The notes under the pieces were generated by a model that had not been told where the DNA came from, ran no database searches, and saw only the letters and a list, made by a program, of their open reading frames with translations. Shown here piece by piece: positions 6,308 through 14,054 of a stretch of DNA of 28,926 bases (its first letter is position 1; every line of letters starts with the position of its first letter). Source of the stretch: Spirochaetaceae bacterium (GTDB lineage Bacteria; Spirochaetota; Spirochaetia; DSM-27196; SKKC01); the NCBI GenBank assembly GCA_003554375.1, contig PWGF01000054.1, forward strand, positions 1-28,926, given 5' to 3'. The translations under genes were made by a program, and so were the position numbers.

Positions 6308-7342
6308 TCACCCTCTGCGCGGCGTTACGGGCACCAGAACCACTTTGCCGAAGTTGCGGCGCTCTTGGAGCTGGAGGTGGGCCTCGCCGGGCTCGTCGAA
6401 GGGGACTTCGGCGGACACCACCGGCGAGATCTCGCCGGCGCGCCATGCCGCCACAAGCGCTTCGGCGATCGGGTGCATCCGGTCGAGCTCGCTCCAGAGA
6501 TGGCCGAGGTTGAGTCCGGCCATCGACCAGTTGCGGTTGAGAAGCCGGAGCATATGCGGGCGCGGCATGCGGAGCAGTGAAGTCAGGGCGCGCGCGATCG
6601 ATCTCCGGCCTTTGTGGACGGGCTCGCTAAAACCGAACGAGACAAGCCGGCCGAGCGGGGCGAGGACGCGGAGGTCACGCCTGATGTTCCCGCCGCCGAG
6701 CGGATCGAGGATCACGTGGACTGTTCCCTGCTCTGCAAGGCGCTGTATCTCCGCTACCCAATCGCTGCGGCGATAGTCGATCAGCGTGTGCGCACCGAGG
6801 TGGCGGAGCCGTTCGTGCTTCCACTCGCTTGCGGTGCCGAACACCGTGGCGCCGGCGCGGCGGGCGAGCTGGATTGCCGCAATGCCGACTCCACCCCCGG
6901 CGTTGTGAACGAGCAGGCGCTCGCCGGCCTGTACGTTCCCGAAGACGTGGGCCGCAAGGTACGCGGTGAAGTACTGGACCGGAAGCGCTGCCGCCTCCGC
7001 GAAGCTTGCCTGGTCCGGGATTGCGAATGCCTGCGATTCGGGCACCGAGACGACCGTGGCGTGTCCGCCGAATCGAGTAAGGGCGACTACCCGGTCCCCC
7101 GGCGCGAATCGCCGCACGGCGGAGCCCGCTTCACGGACGATGCCGGCAACCTCGTACCCGACGACACAGGGGAAGGGCGGGGCGTCCGGATACATTCCCA
7201 TGCGGGCAAGCACATCGGCGAAGTTTACCCCGGCCGCTCGCACGTCAACGGTGATCTCGCCCGGCTCAGGCCGGGGATCGGGTGCTTCCCGGACGGCGAG
7301 AACCTCAGGGCCGCCCTTTTTGGTGATCCAGATCTGCTTCAT
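6308..7342 (-). CDS. Zinc-free MDR oxidoreductase, VAT-1/quinone oxidoreductase type
   Basis: A 344-residue cytosolic NADPH-dependent medium-chain reductase/dehydrogenase. The N-terminal GroES-like domain contains RAAGVNFADVLARMG and GYEVAGIV. The Rossmann domain has the glycine motif AGGGVG at 148-153 and VFGTAS. No catalytic zinc ligands are visible at the usual places, which fits the quinone-oxidoreductase branch. The later FGFSEPVHKGRR and MAGLNLGHLW segments resemble the VAT-1 homologue subgroup. Substrates are probably quinones or enones and cannot be told from sequence. The ATG at 7342 follows GAGGAGG with 11-nt spacing; the upstream open frame to 7558 is non-coding in character. It is divergent from the amidohydrolase gene. 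Confidence 0.85.
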   Translation of the reverse strand: MKQIWITKKGGPEVLAVREAPDPRPEPGEITVDVRAAGVNFADVLARMGMYPDAPPFPCVVGYEVAGIVREAGSAVRRFAPGDRVVALTRFGGHATVVSVPESQAFAIPDQASFAEAAALPVQYFTAYLAAHVFGNVQAGERLLVHNAGGGVGIAAIQLARRAGATVFGTASEWKHERLRHLGAHTLIDYRRSDWVAEIQRLAEQGTVHVILDPLGGGNIRRDLRVLAPLGRLVSFGFSEPVHKGRRSIARALTSLLRMPRPHMLRLLNRNWSMAGLNLGHLWSELDRMHPIAEALVAAWRAGEISPVVSAEVPFDEPGEAHLQLQERRNFGKVVLVPVTPRRG

Positions 7343-7680
7343 AGCTTGCACTGCCTCCTCTACTGCTGCGCCTGGCGCCGGCGGTCTTGTGGGTGCGCGG
7401 GAGACACGGTAGTGTGCGGAGCCGGCGGGGCCGTGAGCCGCTCGGAGCGCTGCGTGTCGCCCGTGAGCACCGGATCGATTGTGCGTTGCATGGCCGGCAT
7501 GCGCAACCCGGTGTTTGCCGGAATCGGAATAGCCCGGGTTTTCAAAGGAATTTTGCAAATTGCTTCAAAAAATAGGGCCGGCGTTGTACGACTGCACCCC
7601 GAGGGCACTGATTTCAGCCTCGTGGCCGCTACGGAAGCCCGAGGAGCTATGGAAGGCTCAGGAGGCAGCGGAGGAACGGC
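7343..7680. other. Divergent intergenic region with no gene seen
   Basis: This is the 338-bp gap between the divergent oxidoreductase and amidohydrolase genes. About 7538-7576 is the one AT-rich stretch (TTTTCAAAG, TTTTGCAAATTGC and CAAAAAATAG) and is the best place for promoters in either direction. No well-spaced -35 and -10 pair could be fixed. The rest is GC-rich. Confidence 0.4.
7488..7502. promoter_or_regulatory. Inverted repeat between divergent genes
   Basis: GCATG and CATGC flank a GCCGG centre. The symmetry extends through GTT on the left and AAC on the right (7485-7507) if two bases are bulged. It could be an operator for one or both divergent genes. Confidence 0.3.
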
Positions 7681-8463
7681 ATGAGCGAGTGGATTACTAT
7701 AGCCATGGGCCAGATGTACGTGGAACCGGGAGCGCGGGAGGAGAATCTGTGGCGCGCTCGCCGGACGGTTGGTGCGGCGGCGGCTCGGGGCGCTACCATC
7801 GTGGTTCTCCCGGAGTGTTTTGACGTGGGGTGGACGTTTCCGCGAGCGGCTGAGCTTGCTACCCCGATACCGGGGCGGGTGAGTGAGGCGCTCCGTGCGG
7901 CCGCGCGGGAATCGGGAATCTGGGTGGCTTCCGGGATTACCGAGCAAAGTGACGAGCGGACGTACAATGCCGGGCTCCTTATTACCCCGGCCGGCGAGAT
8001 CGCGCTGCTGCATCGGAAAATCCGGGAGCTTCCGTTTGCCCAAGCTTTCTATGCGCCGGGCGACCGGATCACCGTCGCGGAGACCCCGTTCGGACGGATC
8101 GGCCTTCCGATCTGCGCTGATCTCCGGGCCGAAGGGAACCCGGTTGGGCACGCGCTGGGGCTTATGGGCTCGCGGCTTCTGCTCTCGCCCTCTTCCTGGG
8201 CGGTAAGACCGGCCCACGACAACAGGCGGGAGCCGTATGGACGGGAGTGGAGGGATCCGTATGCGGAGATCGCGCAGCGGTATGGTATGACCGTCGTGGG
8301 CGTGAGCAACGTCGGTATGATCCGCGGCGGGGAATGGGACGGATGGAAGTGCATCGGCTGCTCGATGGCTGTTGGTCCGGAGGGGAAGGTTCTGGCACAG
8401 GCGTCGTATGGGGAGGAGGCTGAGGAGTTGGTGACGGTGGAGGTACCCGCCGCGCCGTCGTAG
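7681..8463 (+). CDS. Carbon-nitrogen hydrolase (nitrilase superfamily)
   Basis: A 260-residue cytosolic amidase-type enzyme with the full catalytic set: E45 in LPECF, K113 in HRKI and the nucleophile C145 in ICADLR. The size and alpha-beta-beta-alpha pattern match the omega-amidase or carbamoylase-like branches rather than true nitrilases, which are longer. The residue after the cysteine is A where many members have W or Y. The start is firm: GGAGG at 7670-7674 with 6-nt spacing. It stands alone on its strand, so the substrate cannot be inferred from context. Confidence 0.85.
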   Translation: MSEWITIAMGQMYVEPGAREENLWRARRTVGAAAARGATIVVLPECFDVGWTFPRAAELATPIPGRVSEALRAAARESGIWVASGITEQSDERTYNAGLLITPAGEIALLHRKIRELPFAQAFYAPGDRITVAETPFGRIGLPICADLRAEGNPVGHALGLMGSRLLLSPSSWAVRPAHDNRREPYGREWRDPYAEIAQRYGMTVVGVSNVGMIRGGEWDGWKCIGCSMAVGPEGKVLAQASYGEEAEELVTVEVPAAPS

Positions 8464-8524
8464 CGGTGGCCTCGGAGCTGTGGGGAGCCGGCGGCTTTTG
8501 GCCGTAAGCTCGGGCAGTATACGC

Positions 8525-8576
8525 CGGCACACTACGGCGGCGGGCTACAGCGGCACACTACAGCAGTAGGCTACGG
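8525..8576. repeat. Two-copy 26-bp tandem repeat
   Basis: Copies at 8525-8550 and 8551-8576 share CGGCACACTAC and GGCTAC, with a few substitutions between. The second copy runs over the TAG stop (8571-8573) of the minus-strand glycosylase gene. The tract lies between the convergent ends of two genes. Confidence 0.6.
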
Positions 8577-9812
8577 CGCTCCCTCGATTCCGTCCGCGCC
8601 GAGATAGCCGCAGAAGGCGTCGAGCGCCTCGCGTATGGCGGCACGGGCACGCGGAGTCGGAGTGACCCCATCCTCCCACCACCACCCGGCGATGCGGAGT
8701 GTCCCGCCGCGGAAGCGCTCGGGCTCGAATCGTGCGACGAACCGGTTCCCGAGCATTACGGGGAGCACGTAGTAGCCGTATTCTCGCTTGTGCTTGGGCG
8801 TGTACACCTCCCAGCGGTAGCGAAATCCGAAAAGGCGCTCGATGAGCTTGCGATCCCACATCAGATTGTCGAGGGGCGCCATGATGCGAGCGCGAGGCTC
8901 CGGCTCGTGCTCCATCGCTTGGCGTAGCACCGGCTCGTCCTCGCGAGCTATGTAAGCATCGAGAGTGCCGCTGCCGGAGCCGGCCCCGGATCCGGCGTCC
9001 TGGCGGGAGCCATCCGCGGAACCGGAGTCCTCGATGCGCACGGCGAGGAGCCGCCCTTCCGCCAAGAGGCTCTCGAGGGCGGTTCGGCGTTGCGCGGCTT
9101 TGAAGCCGGTGATGCCGAGGAGGGCGTCGCTTGCTCCCCCGGTGAGCAGGCCGACGCTCCGGATGCGGCGGTGCAACTGCCACGCGAAGTACTCGGTATC
9201 AGTGGGGTTGGGGTCCGGCGCCTGCACGATCCAACGTGGCAGGCACCGCTCGATCAGATCGTAGTAGCGGCGAGATCCCCGCCGATGGTGGATGGCGAGC
9301 CTGCCTGCCATCCACAAGCTTTCGAGCACGGCGCGGGAGAGGCGCGTTGTTCCCCACGGCCAGCTTACCTTTCCCTCCAAGTCCAGATCATCTGAAGAGA
9401 CGGGGCCTGCCGACTCGATCCAGGAGAGGACGGTCTCGATGTTCCGTTCGATCTCGGGATTGTCGCGGAACTCCGCCGCTATCCTCCGGCGTGTACGCCG
9501 GAAGGCCGGGAAGTCGTTGCGATGAAAGATGCAGAGGTTCTTGTCGAAACCTTCGAAGAGGACCGGCCGTTCGTAGAGCGCGGCGTAGAGCATGCCGGGA
9601 CGGTAGCCCTCGATCCGGCTCTGCAAGACCAGATCCGGATTCCTTCCCACGACGTCCAGTGGATCGAACTGTATCGAGCCGAGCCGCTCGAGGTGACCGG
9701 CGATCGGGTCGGCGCTGTGGTCTAGCACCGGCCTTGCCGCCGGGCGACTGTCGGGAAAGTGTAGCAGGGTCAGGAAACTTCGCGCCTGCTCGGTGGTGAT
9801 CGCGATGCTCAT
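8571..9812 (-). CDS. Winged-helix DNA glycosylase, YcaQ/AlkX family
   Basis: 413 residues, matching the HTH_42 winged-helix family that includes E. coli YcaQ, a glycosylase acting on DNA interstrand crosslinks. Q48-F49-D50 in SIQFDPL fits the Q-hydrophobic-D catalytic motif of the YcaQ branch. Other family marks are RNPDLVLQSRI, KNLCIFHRNDFP, PLDNLMWDRKLIERLFGF and YGYYVLPVMLG. Residues about 261-283 are an S, G, A and D low-complexity linker. The ATG follows AGGAG with 8-nt spacing. It is divergent from no neighbour and appears monocistronic. Crosslink or alkyl-adduct repair is inferred from family. Confidence 0.8.
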   Translation of the reverse strand: MSIAITTEQARSFLTLLHFPDSRPAARPVLDHSADPIAGHLERLGSIQFDPLDVVGRNPDLVLQSRIEGYRPGMLYAALYERPVLFEGFDKNLCIFHRNDFPAFRRTRRRIAAEFRDNPEIERNIETVLSWIESAGPVSSDDLDLEGKVSWPWGTTRLSRAVLESLWMAGRLAIHHRRGSRRYYDLIERCLPRWIVQAPDPNPTDTEYFAWQLHRRIRSVGLLTGGASDALLGITGFKAAQRRTALESLLAEGRLLAVRIEDSGSADGSRQDAGSGAGSGSGTLDAYIAREDEPVLRQAMEHEPEPRARIMAPLDNLMWDRKLIERLFGFRYRWEVYTPKHKREYGYYVLPVMLGNRFVARFEPERFRGGTLRIAGWWWEDGVTPTPRARAAIREALDAFCGYLGADGIEGAP

Positions 9813-10030
9813 GAGCTTCGCTCCTGGGTCGCTACAGTGTGTGACGGCTGCAGCTCAATCGTGGTCGCCGTGGTCGGGCGGTTTGCGCATGTTGGCCGCC
9901 GAACATTTCTCTTAGGCTACTCGGCGCCGGCTGTTTTGGCTCGATACGGGTTTACCATCGTTGGACGGTACGTGCAACCGCGTCGGGTTGGGGGTGTGCG
10001 GGGCGGGCGCCGGGCTGCGGCGTTTGGGCG
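9813..10030. other. Intergenic region, probable glycosylase promoter
   Basis: No gene seen. It should contain the promoter of the minus-strand glycosylase gene. ATGTT and AACAT arms flank a short GC centre at about 9889-9906. The right part (9975-10025) is very G-rich. Confidence 0.3.
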
Positions 10031-10067
10031 CGAAAATCAGCCGACCGGCTTGATAGCCGGCCGGCTG
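10031..10067 (-). terminator. Intrinsic terminator of the duplicated coiled-coil gene
   Basis: Arms 10038-10050 and 10055-10067 form a 13-bp stem with one mismatch around a TGAT loop. On the minus strand the stem is followed by ATTTTC. It begins 15 nt past the stop codon, the right place for a rho-independent terminator. Confidence 0.75.
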
Positions 10068-10082
10068 GGGGAAAGGGTGGTG

Positions 10083-11867
10083 TTACTGTGTTACCTGGAG
10101 CGTGTGGAACGTGGCGCTGCCCAACGTTCGCAGGGCTGCCATGCTCCCGGTGGTGAGGAAATCGGCATCGTCGACGGTGAACAGGTGGCGGCCCTCCATG
10201 GAAACCGTGATCGCCTGGTTGTCGCGGTCCGTGTAGACCTGAAGCTCATGCGGACGTTCGATGTCGATTGGAACCTTCCGACCGGCAAGGAGCTCCATGT
10301 GCCCGTCGTGCGTGGACTTGTAGAGGTGGACGTAGGCGTCGTCAGTCTTGTAAACGGCTGCGTCGCGCGTGACCCACACGAGATAGGAGCTGCCGTATCC
10401 CCAACGCTCCGAGTTCCTCACGTCGGAGGCGAGGAAATGGAGGCCGTAGCCGCGACGACCGGAGCCGTCGGCCTCACCTTCCAGGGTGTACAGCATCTCG
10501 TCCGCCGCCTGGCGCACCGAGAATTCGTACTTTGCGAACCGCTGAGCGGCATCCGTCTGCGAAACCCGGCCGCGGCGGGTGTCCCAGGTACCGAGAGCCG
10601 GCCGTCCATCGTCGAAGCCTTCCAAGCGAACCCGAGTGAGCTCCTCCGGGGCGGTCTGCCAGGCGGGCTCCTCTACTACAACCTCGCGCGCGCGTTCCTC
10701 GAGTCTCGCGATCTCGTCTTGCTGGTCGGCAATCGTTCGCTCCCGATCAGCCAGATCCCGTTCGAGCGCGGCGATTTCATTCTCGAGCTCCTGCCGCATT
10801 TCTGCGAGCTGAACCGCTGTTGGGAGCACATCGCGTTCCTGCAGCCATGCAGCGTCTAGGGCGATCTCCGTACCCACGCCGGTGGGAGCGAGAATCCCGC
10901 TAAAGCTGTGGCCGTCGACGAGCACGTCGTCCAATCGCACACCGTCCTCCACGACGTCCATCGAAACTTGGGTGAGGTCGATGGAAGCGGGCAACTGGTC
11001 TTCGATACCGAGGACGCGAGGCTCCCGGACGTTGAAGGTATAGCCTCCGACGTATTCCAGCACGGCACTGTACGTCATGCCTCCGTATCTGACGCCGGTG
11101 ACAAGCAGCTCGTCCGGCTCATAGAAGTAGAGCTTAGCGTCAGACATGTCTGCCAGCGCAGGATCGATCATGTCCACATGGAAATCCTCTATTTCCACCT
11201 CACGATCTTCCAACCGCGCAATTCTGCTTTCGAGCCTTTGGATCCGCCGTCCGCGCGCTGCAAGATCGTCTTCCTGCTGCGCCACGGTGTCTTCGAGCTG
11301 CGCGATCTCCTGCTCCTGAGAAGCGATCGTATCCTCCTGCGCCGCGACCTCATCTTGGAGTGCGCCGATCTGAGCGTGGAGCTCATCACGCATCTCCGCC
11401 AGCCGGGCAGCCGATGGGAGAACATTCAGCTCCTCGAGCCACGCAGAGTGCACCACCAGGTCCGTGGGTACGGCCGTGGGCGCGAGGATTCCTGCGAATC
11501 GGTGGCCGTCTACGAGCACGTTGTCGAGGCGGGCCCCGGTCTCCGTCAGTGACACCGACACTGAAGACAGGTCTATCGCGGCGGGCAGCTGATCCTCTAT
11601 GCCGAGCATAGGGGGCTCTTCCACGGTGACCGTATGAGCTCCGTCGTACTTGAGTACGGCACTGTACGTGATGCCTTGGTGCTCGACGCCTGTCACAAAG
11701 AACTCGATCGGGCCATGGAAATAGAATTCCATGTCGGAGATGTCTACCTGCGCCGGATCGATCATGTCCGGATCGAAGTCTCCGAGGTCGAGCTCGAGCT
11801 GGGCAAAGCCGTTGGCTGCTCCGAGCATAAGAAACAGCGCCAACATGCTCACAGTTTTGCGTATCAT
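10083..11867 (-). CDS. Exported duplicated coiled-coil protein with lectin-like C-terminus
   Basis: 594 residues, not recognised as a named family. Residues 1-23 are a signal peptide ending NGFAQ. Two homologous modules follow. Module 1 (about 32-225) runs from DMIDPA through GIEDQLPA and VLVDGH to GILAPT, then a coiled coil (157-227). Module 2 (about 229-397) repeats these words, with the same marker DMIDPA 198 residues later, and a shorter coiled coil (354-395). The C-terminal part (about 404-594) looks like a jelly-roll glycan-binding domain: GYGLHFLASD, YLVWVTRD, HELQVYTDR, ITVSMEGR, then an F-TLQVT end. It is probably periplasmic or outer-surface. The start is firm: AGGAGG with 7-nt spacing. 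It is monocistronic, with its own promoter and terminator. Function unknown. Confidence 0.8.
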   Translation of the reverse strand: MIRKTVSMLALFLMLGAANGFAQLELDLGDFDPDMIDPAQVDISDMEFYFHGPIEFFVTGVEHQGITYSAVLKYDGAHTVTVEEPPMLGIEDQLPAAIDLSSVSVSLTETGARLDNVLVDGHRFAGILAPTAVPTDLVVHSAWLEELNVLPSAARLAEMRDELHAQIGALQDEVAAQEDTIASQEQEIAQLEDTVAQQEDDLAARGRRIQRLESRIARLEDREVEIEDFHVDMIDPALADMSDAKLYFYEPDELLVTGVRYGGMTYSAVLEYVGGYTFNVREPRVLGIEDQLPASIDLTQVSMDVVEDGVRLDDVLVDGHSFSGILAPTGVGTEIALDAAWLQERDVLPTAVQLAEMRQELENEIAALERDLADRERTIADQQDEIARLEERAREVVVEEPAWQTAPEELTRVRLEGFDDGRPALGTWDTRRGRVSQTDAAQRFAKYEFSVRQAADEMLYTLEGEADGSGRRGYGLHFLASDVRNSERWGYGSSYLVWVTRDAAVYKTDDAYVHLYKSTHDGHMELLAGRKVPIDIERPHELQVYTDRDNQAITVSMEGRHLFTVDDADFLTTGSMAALRTLGSATFHTLQVTQ

Positions 11868-11905
11868 ATGCGATCCTCCTAAGAGAAAAAAGGGATGCTT
11901 TCTCC

Positions 11906-11934
11906 ATTGTAAGAGACGATCGAAGATTTCGAAA
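11906..11934 (-). promoter_or_regulatory. Sigma-70-like promoter of the coiled-coil gene
   Basis: On the minus strand TTTCGA (11934-11929) and TACAAT (11911-11906) are 17 bp apart, about 40 bp upstream of the start codon. The -10 is good (5 of 6) and the -35 weak (3 of 6). Confidence 0.5.
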
Positions 11935-11977
11935 GGGAACGGTCTAGGTATCGCGGCGCAGTATCGATGTTCCGAAG

Positions 11978-12002
11978 GAAAATCGCGCCGGAACCCGCCG
12001 GC
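11978..12002 (-). terminator. Possible terminator of the nucleoside transporter operon
   Basis: GCCGG arms (12002-11998 and 11991-11987) flank a 6-nt loop. The minus strand continues GCGATTTTCC. The stem is short but GC-only and lies about 75 nt after the last permease stop codon. Confidence 0.4.
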
Positions 12003-12076
12003 CGGCCGGTGCCGTCACAACGGCGCCACGGGCTGTAGGCAACGGTCAGAAGTGGGCTTCTACCGCCGGCGGAGGC

Positions 12077-13009
12077 TTACTCTTTCTCGTACGGCTTTCC
12101 GATCGACTTGGGCGGAGTGGCGCGGCCGATGAAGCCGGCGAGCGCTACCATGGTCAGAATGTAGGGAAGCATGAGAACGAAGTGGCGCGGGATGCCGACT
12201 TCTTGGAGCCGCATCTGAACGGCGTCGGCGAAGCCGAAGAGAATGCTTGCGCCGAGCGCGCCGAAGGGCGTCCACTTGCCGAAGATCATGGCAGCGAGCG
12301 CAATGAAGCCGCGGCCGGCGGTCATCCCGTCGCCGAACCTGCTGAGGTGCGCGATCGAGAGATATGCGCCGCCGAGGCCGGCGAGCGCGCCGCTGGCGAT
12401 GACGGCAAGGTAGCGCGCCCGGAAGACATTGATGCCGACCGTGTCGGCGGCTCGCGGGTGCTCCCCGACAGCCCTGAGGCGGAGGCCCCACACGGTGTGA
12501 AAGAGAAAGAGGTGTACGGCTACAACGAGAATGAGCGCAAGATAGACCACGGGGTTCTGGTGGCCGAGGATGTCCCCGATGAAGGGGATGCGCCGGAGAA
12601 GGGGTACCGCTACTGTGGGGATACGCTCCACCGCCGGCGAGGTCCCGGCGACGTCGAATACGGTACGGAGCATGAAGACGGTGAATCCACCGGCAAAGAT
12701 GTTGATGGCGGTCCCGCTGACCACCTGGTCTACCTTGTACCGGACCGTGGCAACTGCGTGGACGAGCCCGACCACCCCGCCGCTGAGCAGCGCGCCGATC
12801 AGCCCGACCCACGGGTTGGCGGTGTAGAACGTCACAAGCATGCCCATGAACGCGCCGGTGAGCATCATCCCTTCCAGGCCGATGTTGATGATGCCGCTTC
12901 GCTCCGACAGAATTCCGCCCATCGAGGCGAAGATCAGCGGGGTCGCCATGCGCAGGGCTGCAGCCAGAACGGTGGCGTTCACGAAGTAGACGACGTATTC
13001 CCACCACAT
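12077..13009 (-). CDS. Nucleoside ABC transporter permease (second permease)
   Basis: A 310-residue inner-membrane permease of the BPD_transp_2 family (BmpA/NupQ/YufQ-like), with about eight or more hydrophobic helices. Characteristic words are ERSGIINIGLEGMML near the N-terminus, VDQVVSGTAINIFAGG and VGEHPRAADTVGINV, the cytosolic loop that contacts the ATPase. The ATG lies one base after the stop of the first permease gene, so the two are co-translated in tight succession. It forms the transmembrane pore with its neighbour and is last in the four-gene operon. Confidence 0.9.
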   Translation of the reverse strand: MWWEYVVYFVNATVLAAALRMATPLIFASMGGILSERSGIINIGLEGMMLTGAFMGMLVTFYTANPWVGLIGALLSGGVVGLVHAVATVRYKVDQVVSGTAINIFAGGFTVFMLRTVFDVAGTSPAVERIPTVAVPLLRRIPFIGDILGHQNPVVYLALILVVAVHLFLFHTVWGLRLRAVGEHPRAADTVGINVFRARYLAVIASGALAGLGGAYLSIAHLSRFGDGMTAGRGFIALAAMIFGKWTPFGALGASILFGFADAVQMRLQEVGIPRHFVLMLPYILTMVALAGFIGRATPPKSIGKPYEKE

Positions 13010-13010
13010 C

Positions 13011-14054
13011 TCAGGCTTTCCTCCTTCGGGGGACTAGCCGACGGATGAGCTCATCGGCTGCGACAAACATGATGATCATGGCCTGGATTATGACGACAAG
13101 CTCCCGCGGAACGTCGGTGAGCCGGTCCATTGCCGCTCCTCCCGTGCGGAGGGCTCCGAAGAGCACGGCCGCGAAGAAGACTCCGACCGGATGGTTCTTT
13201 CCGAGCAACGCCACGGCAATCCCGATGAAGCCGAGATCCGGCGAGAAGCGCTGGATGAAGCGGCCGTGGACGCCGAGTACCTGCTCGACCCCGGCCAGGC
13301 TTGCCACGGCACCGCTGATGACCATGGCGAGAACCATGTTCCGCGCTACGCTGATTCCGCCATACTCGGCGGCGGACGGGTTGAGGCCGACGGCGCGAAT
13401 CTCGTATCCGGTCTTGGTCTTCCAGAGGACGATATACACGACGACGAGCGCCACAATGGCGAGGAAGATCCCCGTGTTCAGGCGGGAAGGCGGTAGGATC
13501 CGCTCCAGCACCGCCGTGGGGAACACCCGGTCCGTCTCAGGGGCCCAGCGGCCGCCGTGGAACGGGCCCGTCACGAGAAAGTCCGTGAGATAGTACGCCA
13601 CGAAGTTCATCATGATCGTGTTGATGACTTCGTGTACCCCAAGCTTCGCCTTGAGGATTCCGGGTATGGCTGCCCAGAGCCCGCCGGCGAGCATCCCCGC
13701 GAAGACCGCTATGGGGAGATGAATGAGGCCAGGGAGGTTACCGAAGCTCACCCCAATGATTGCCGCCACCATGCCGCCCACATACAACTGCCCTTCGGCG
13801 CCGATGTTGAAGAGGCCACAGCGGAACGCGAAAGCCACTCCGAGACCGGTAAAAATGAGGGGCGTCGAGCGTTGGAGCGTGCCGGCGATGTTGTTGATGC
13901 TGCCGAACGACTCGACTAACAGCACGCGGTATGCGTAGAGGGGATTCTCCCCGACAACGAGGATGAAGATCGAGCCGACGAGCAACGCGAGCACGACCGA
14001 GCCTATGGGGACCAAAAGATTTCGCGAGGTGAGACTACGTTGCTGTAACTCCAC
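13011..14054 (-). CDS. Nucleoside ABC transporter permease (first permease)
   Basis: About 347 residues, BPD_transp_2 family (NupP/YufP-like). Helices include VVLALLVGSIFILVVG and later segments, with GLFNIGAEGQLYVGG, LGVHEVINTIMMNF and RAVGLNPSAAEYGGI as family markers. The GTG at 14054 was chosen because AAGGAG sits 9 nt upstream. ATG 14063 gives three more residues but directly abuts that site. The gene overlaps the end of the ATPase gene by about 20 bp. Confidence 0.88.
   Translation of the reverse strand: MELQQRSLTSRNLLVPIGSVVLALLVGSIFILVVGENPLYAYRVLLVESFGSINNIAGTLQRSTPLIFTGLGVAFAFRCGLFNIGAEGQLYVGGMVAAIIGVSFGNLPGLIHLPIAVFAGMLAGGLWAAIPGILKAKLGVHEVINTIMMNFVAYYLTDFLVTGPFHGGRWAPETDRVFPTAVLERILPPSRLNTGIFLAIVALVVVYIVLWKTKTGYEIRAVGLNPSAAEYGGISVARNMVLAMVISGAVASLAGVEQVLGVHGRFIQRFSPDLGFIGIAVALLGKNHPVGVFFAAVLFGALRTGGAAMDRLTDVPRELVVIIQAMIIMFVAADELIRRLVPRRRKA

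Noticed and set aside
6614..7684. 356-codon plus-strand open frame opposite the oxidoreductase
   Set aside because: It is antisense to a gene with clear MDR motifs and shows no family features.
9837..10859. 340-codon plus-strand open frame opposite the coiled-coil gene
   Set aside because: The minus-strand gene has a signal peptide, an internal duplication and a perfect ribosome site; the plus frame is a shadow.
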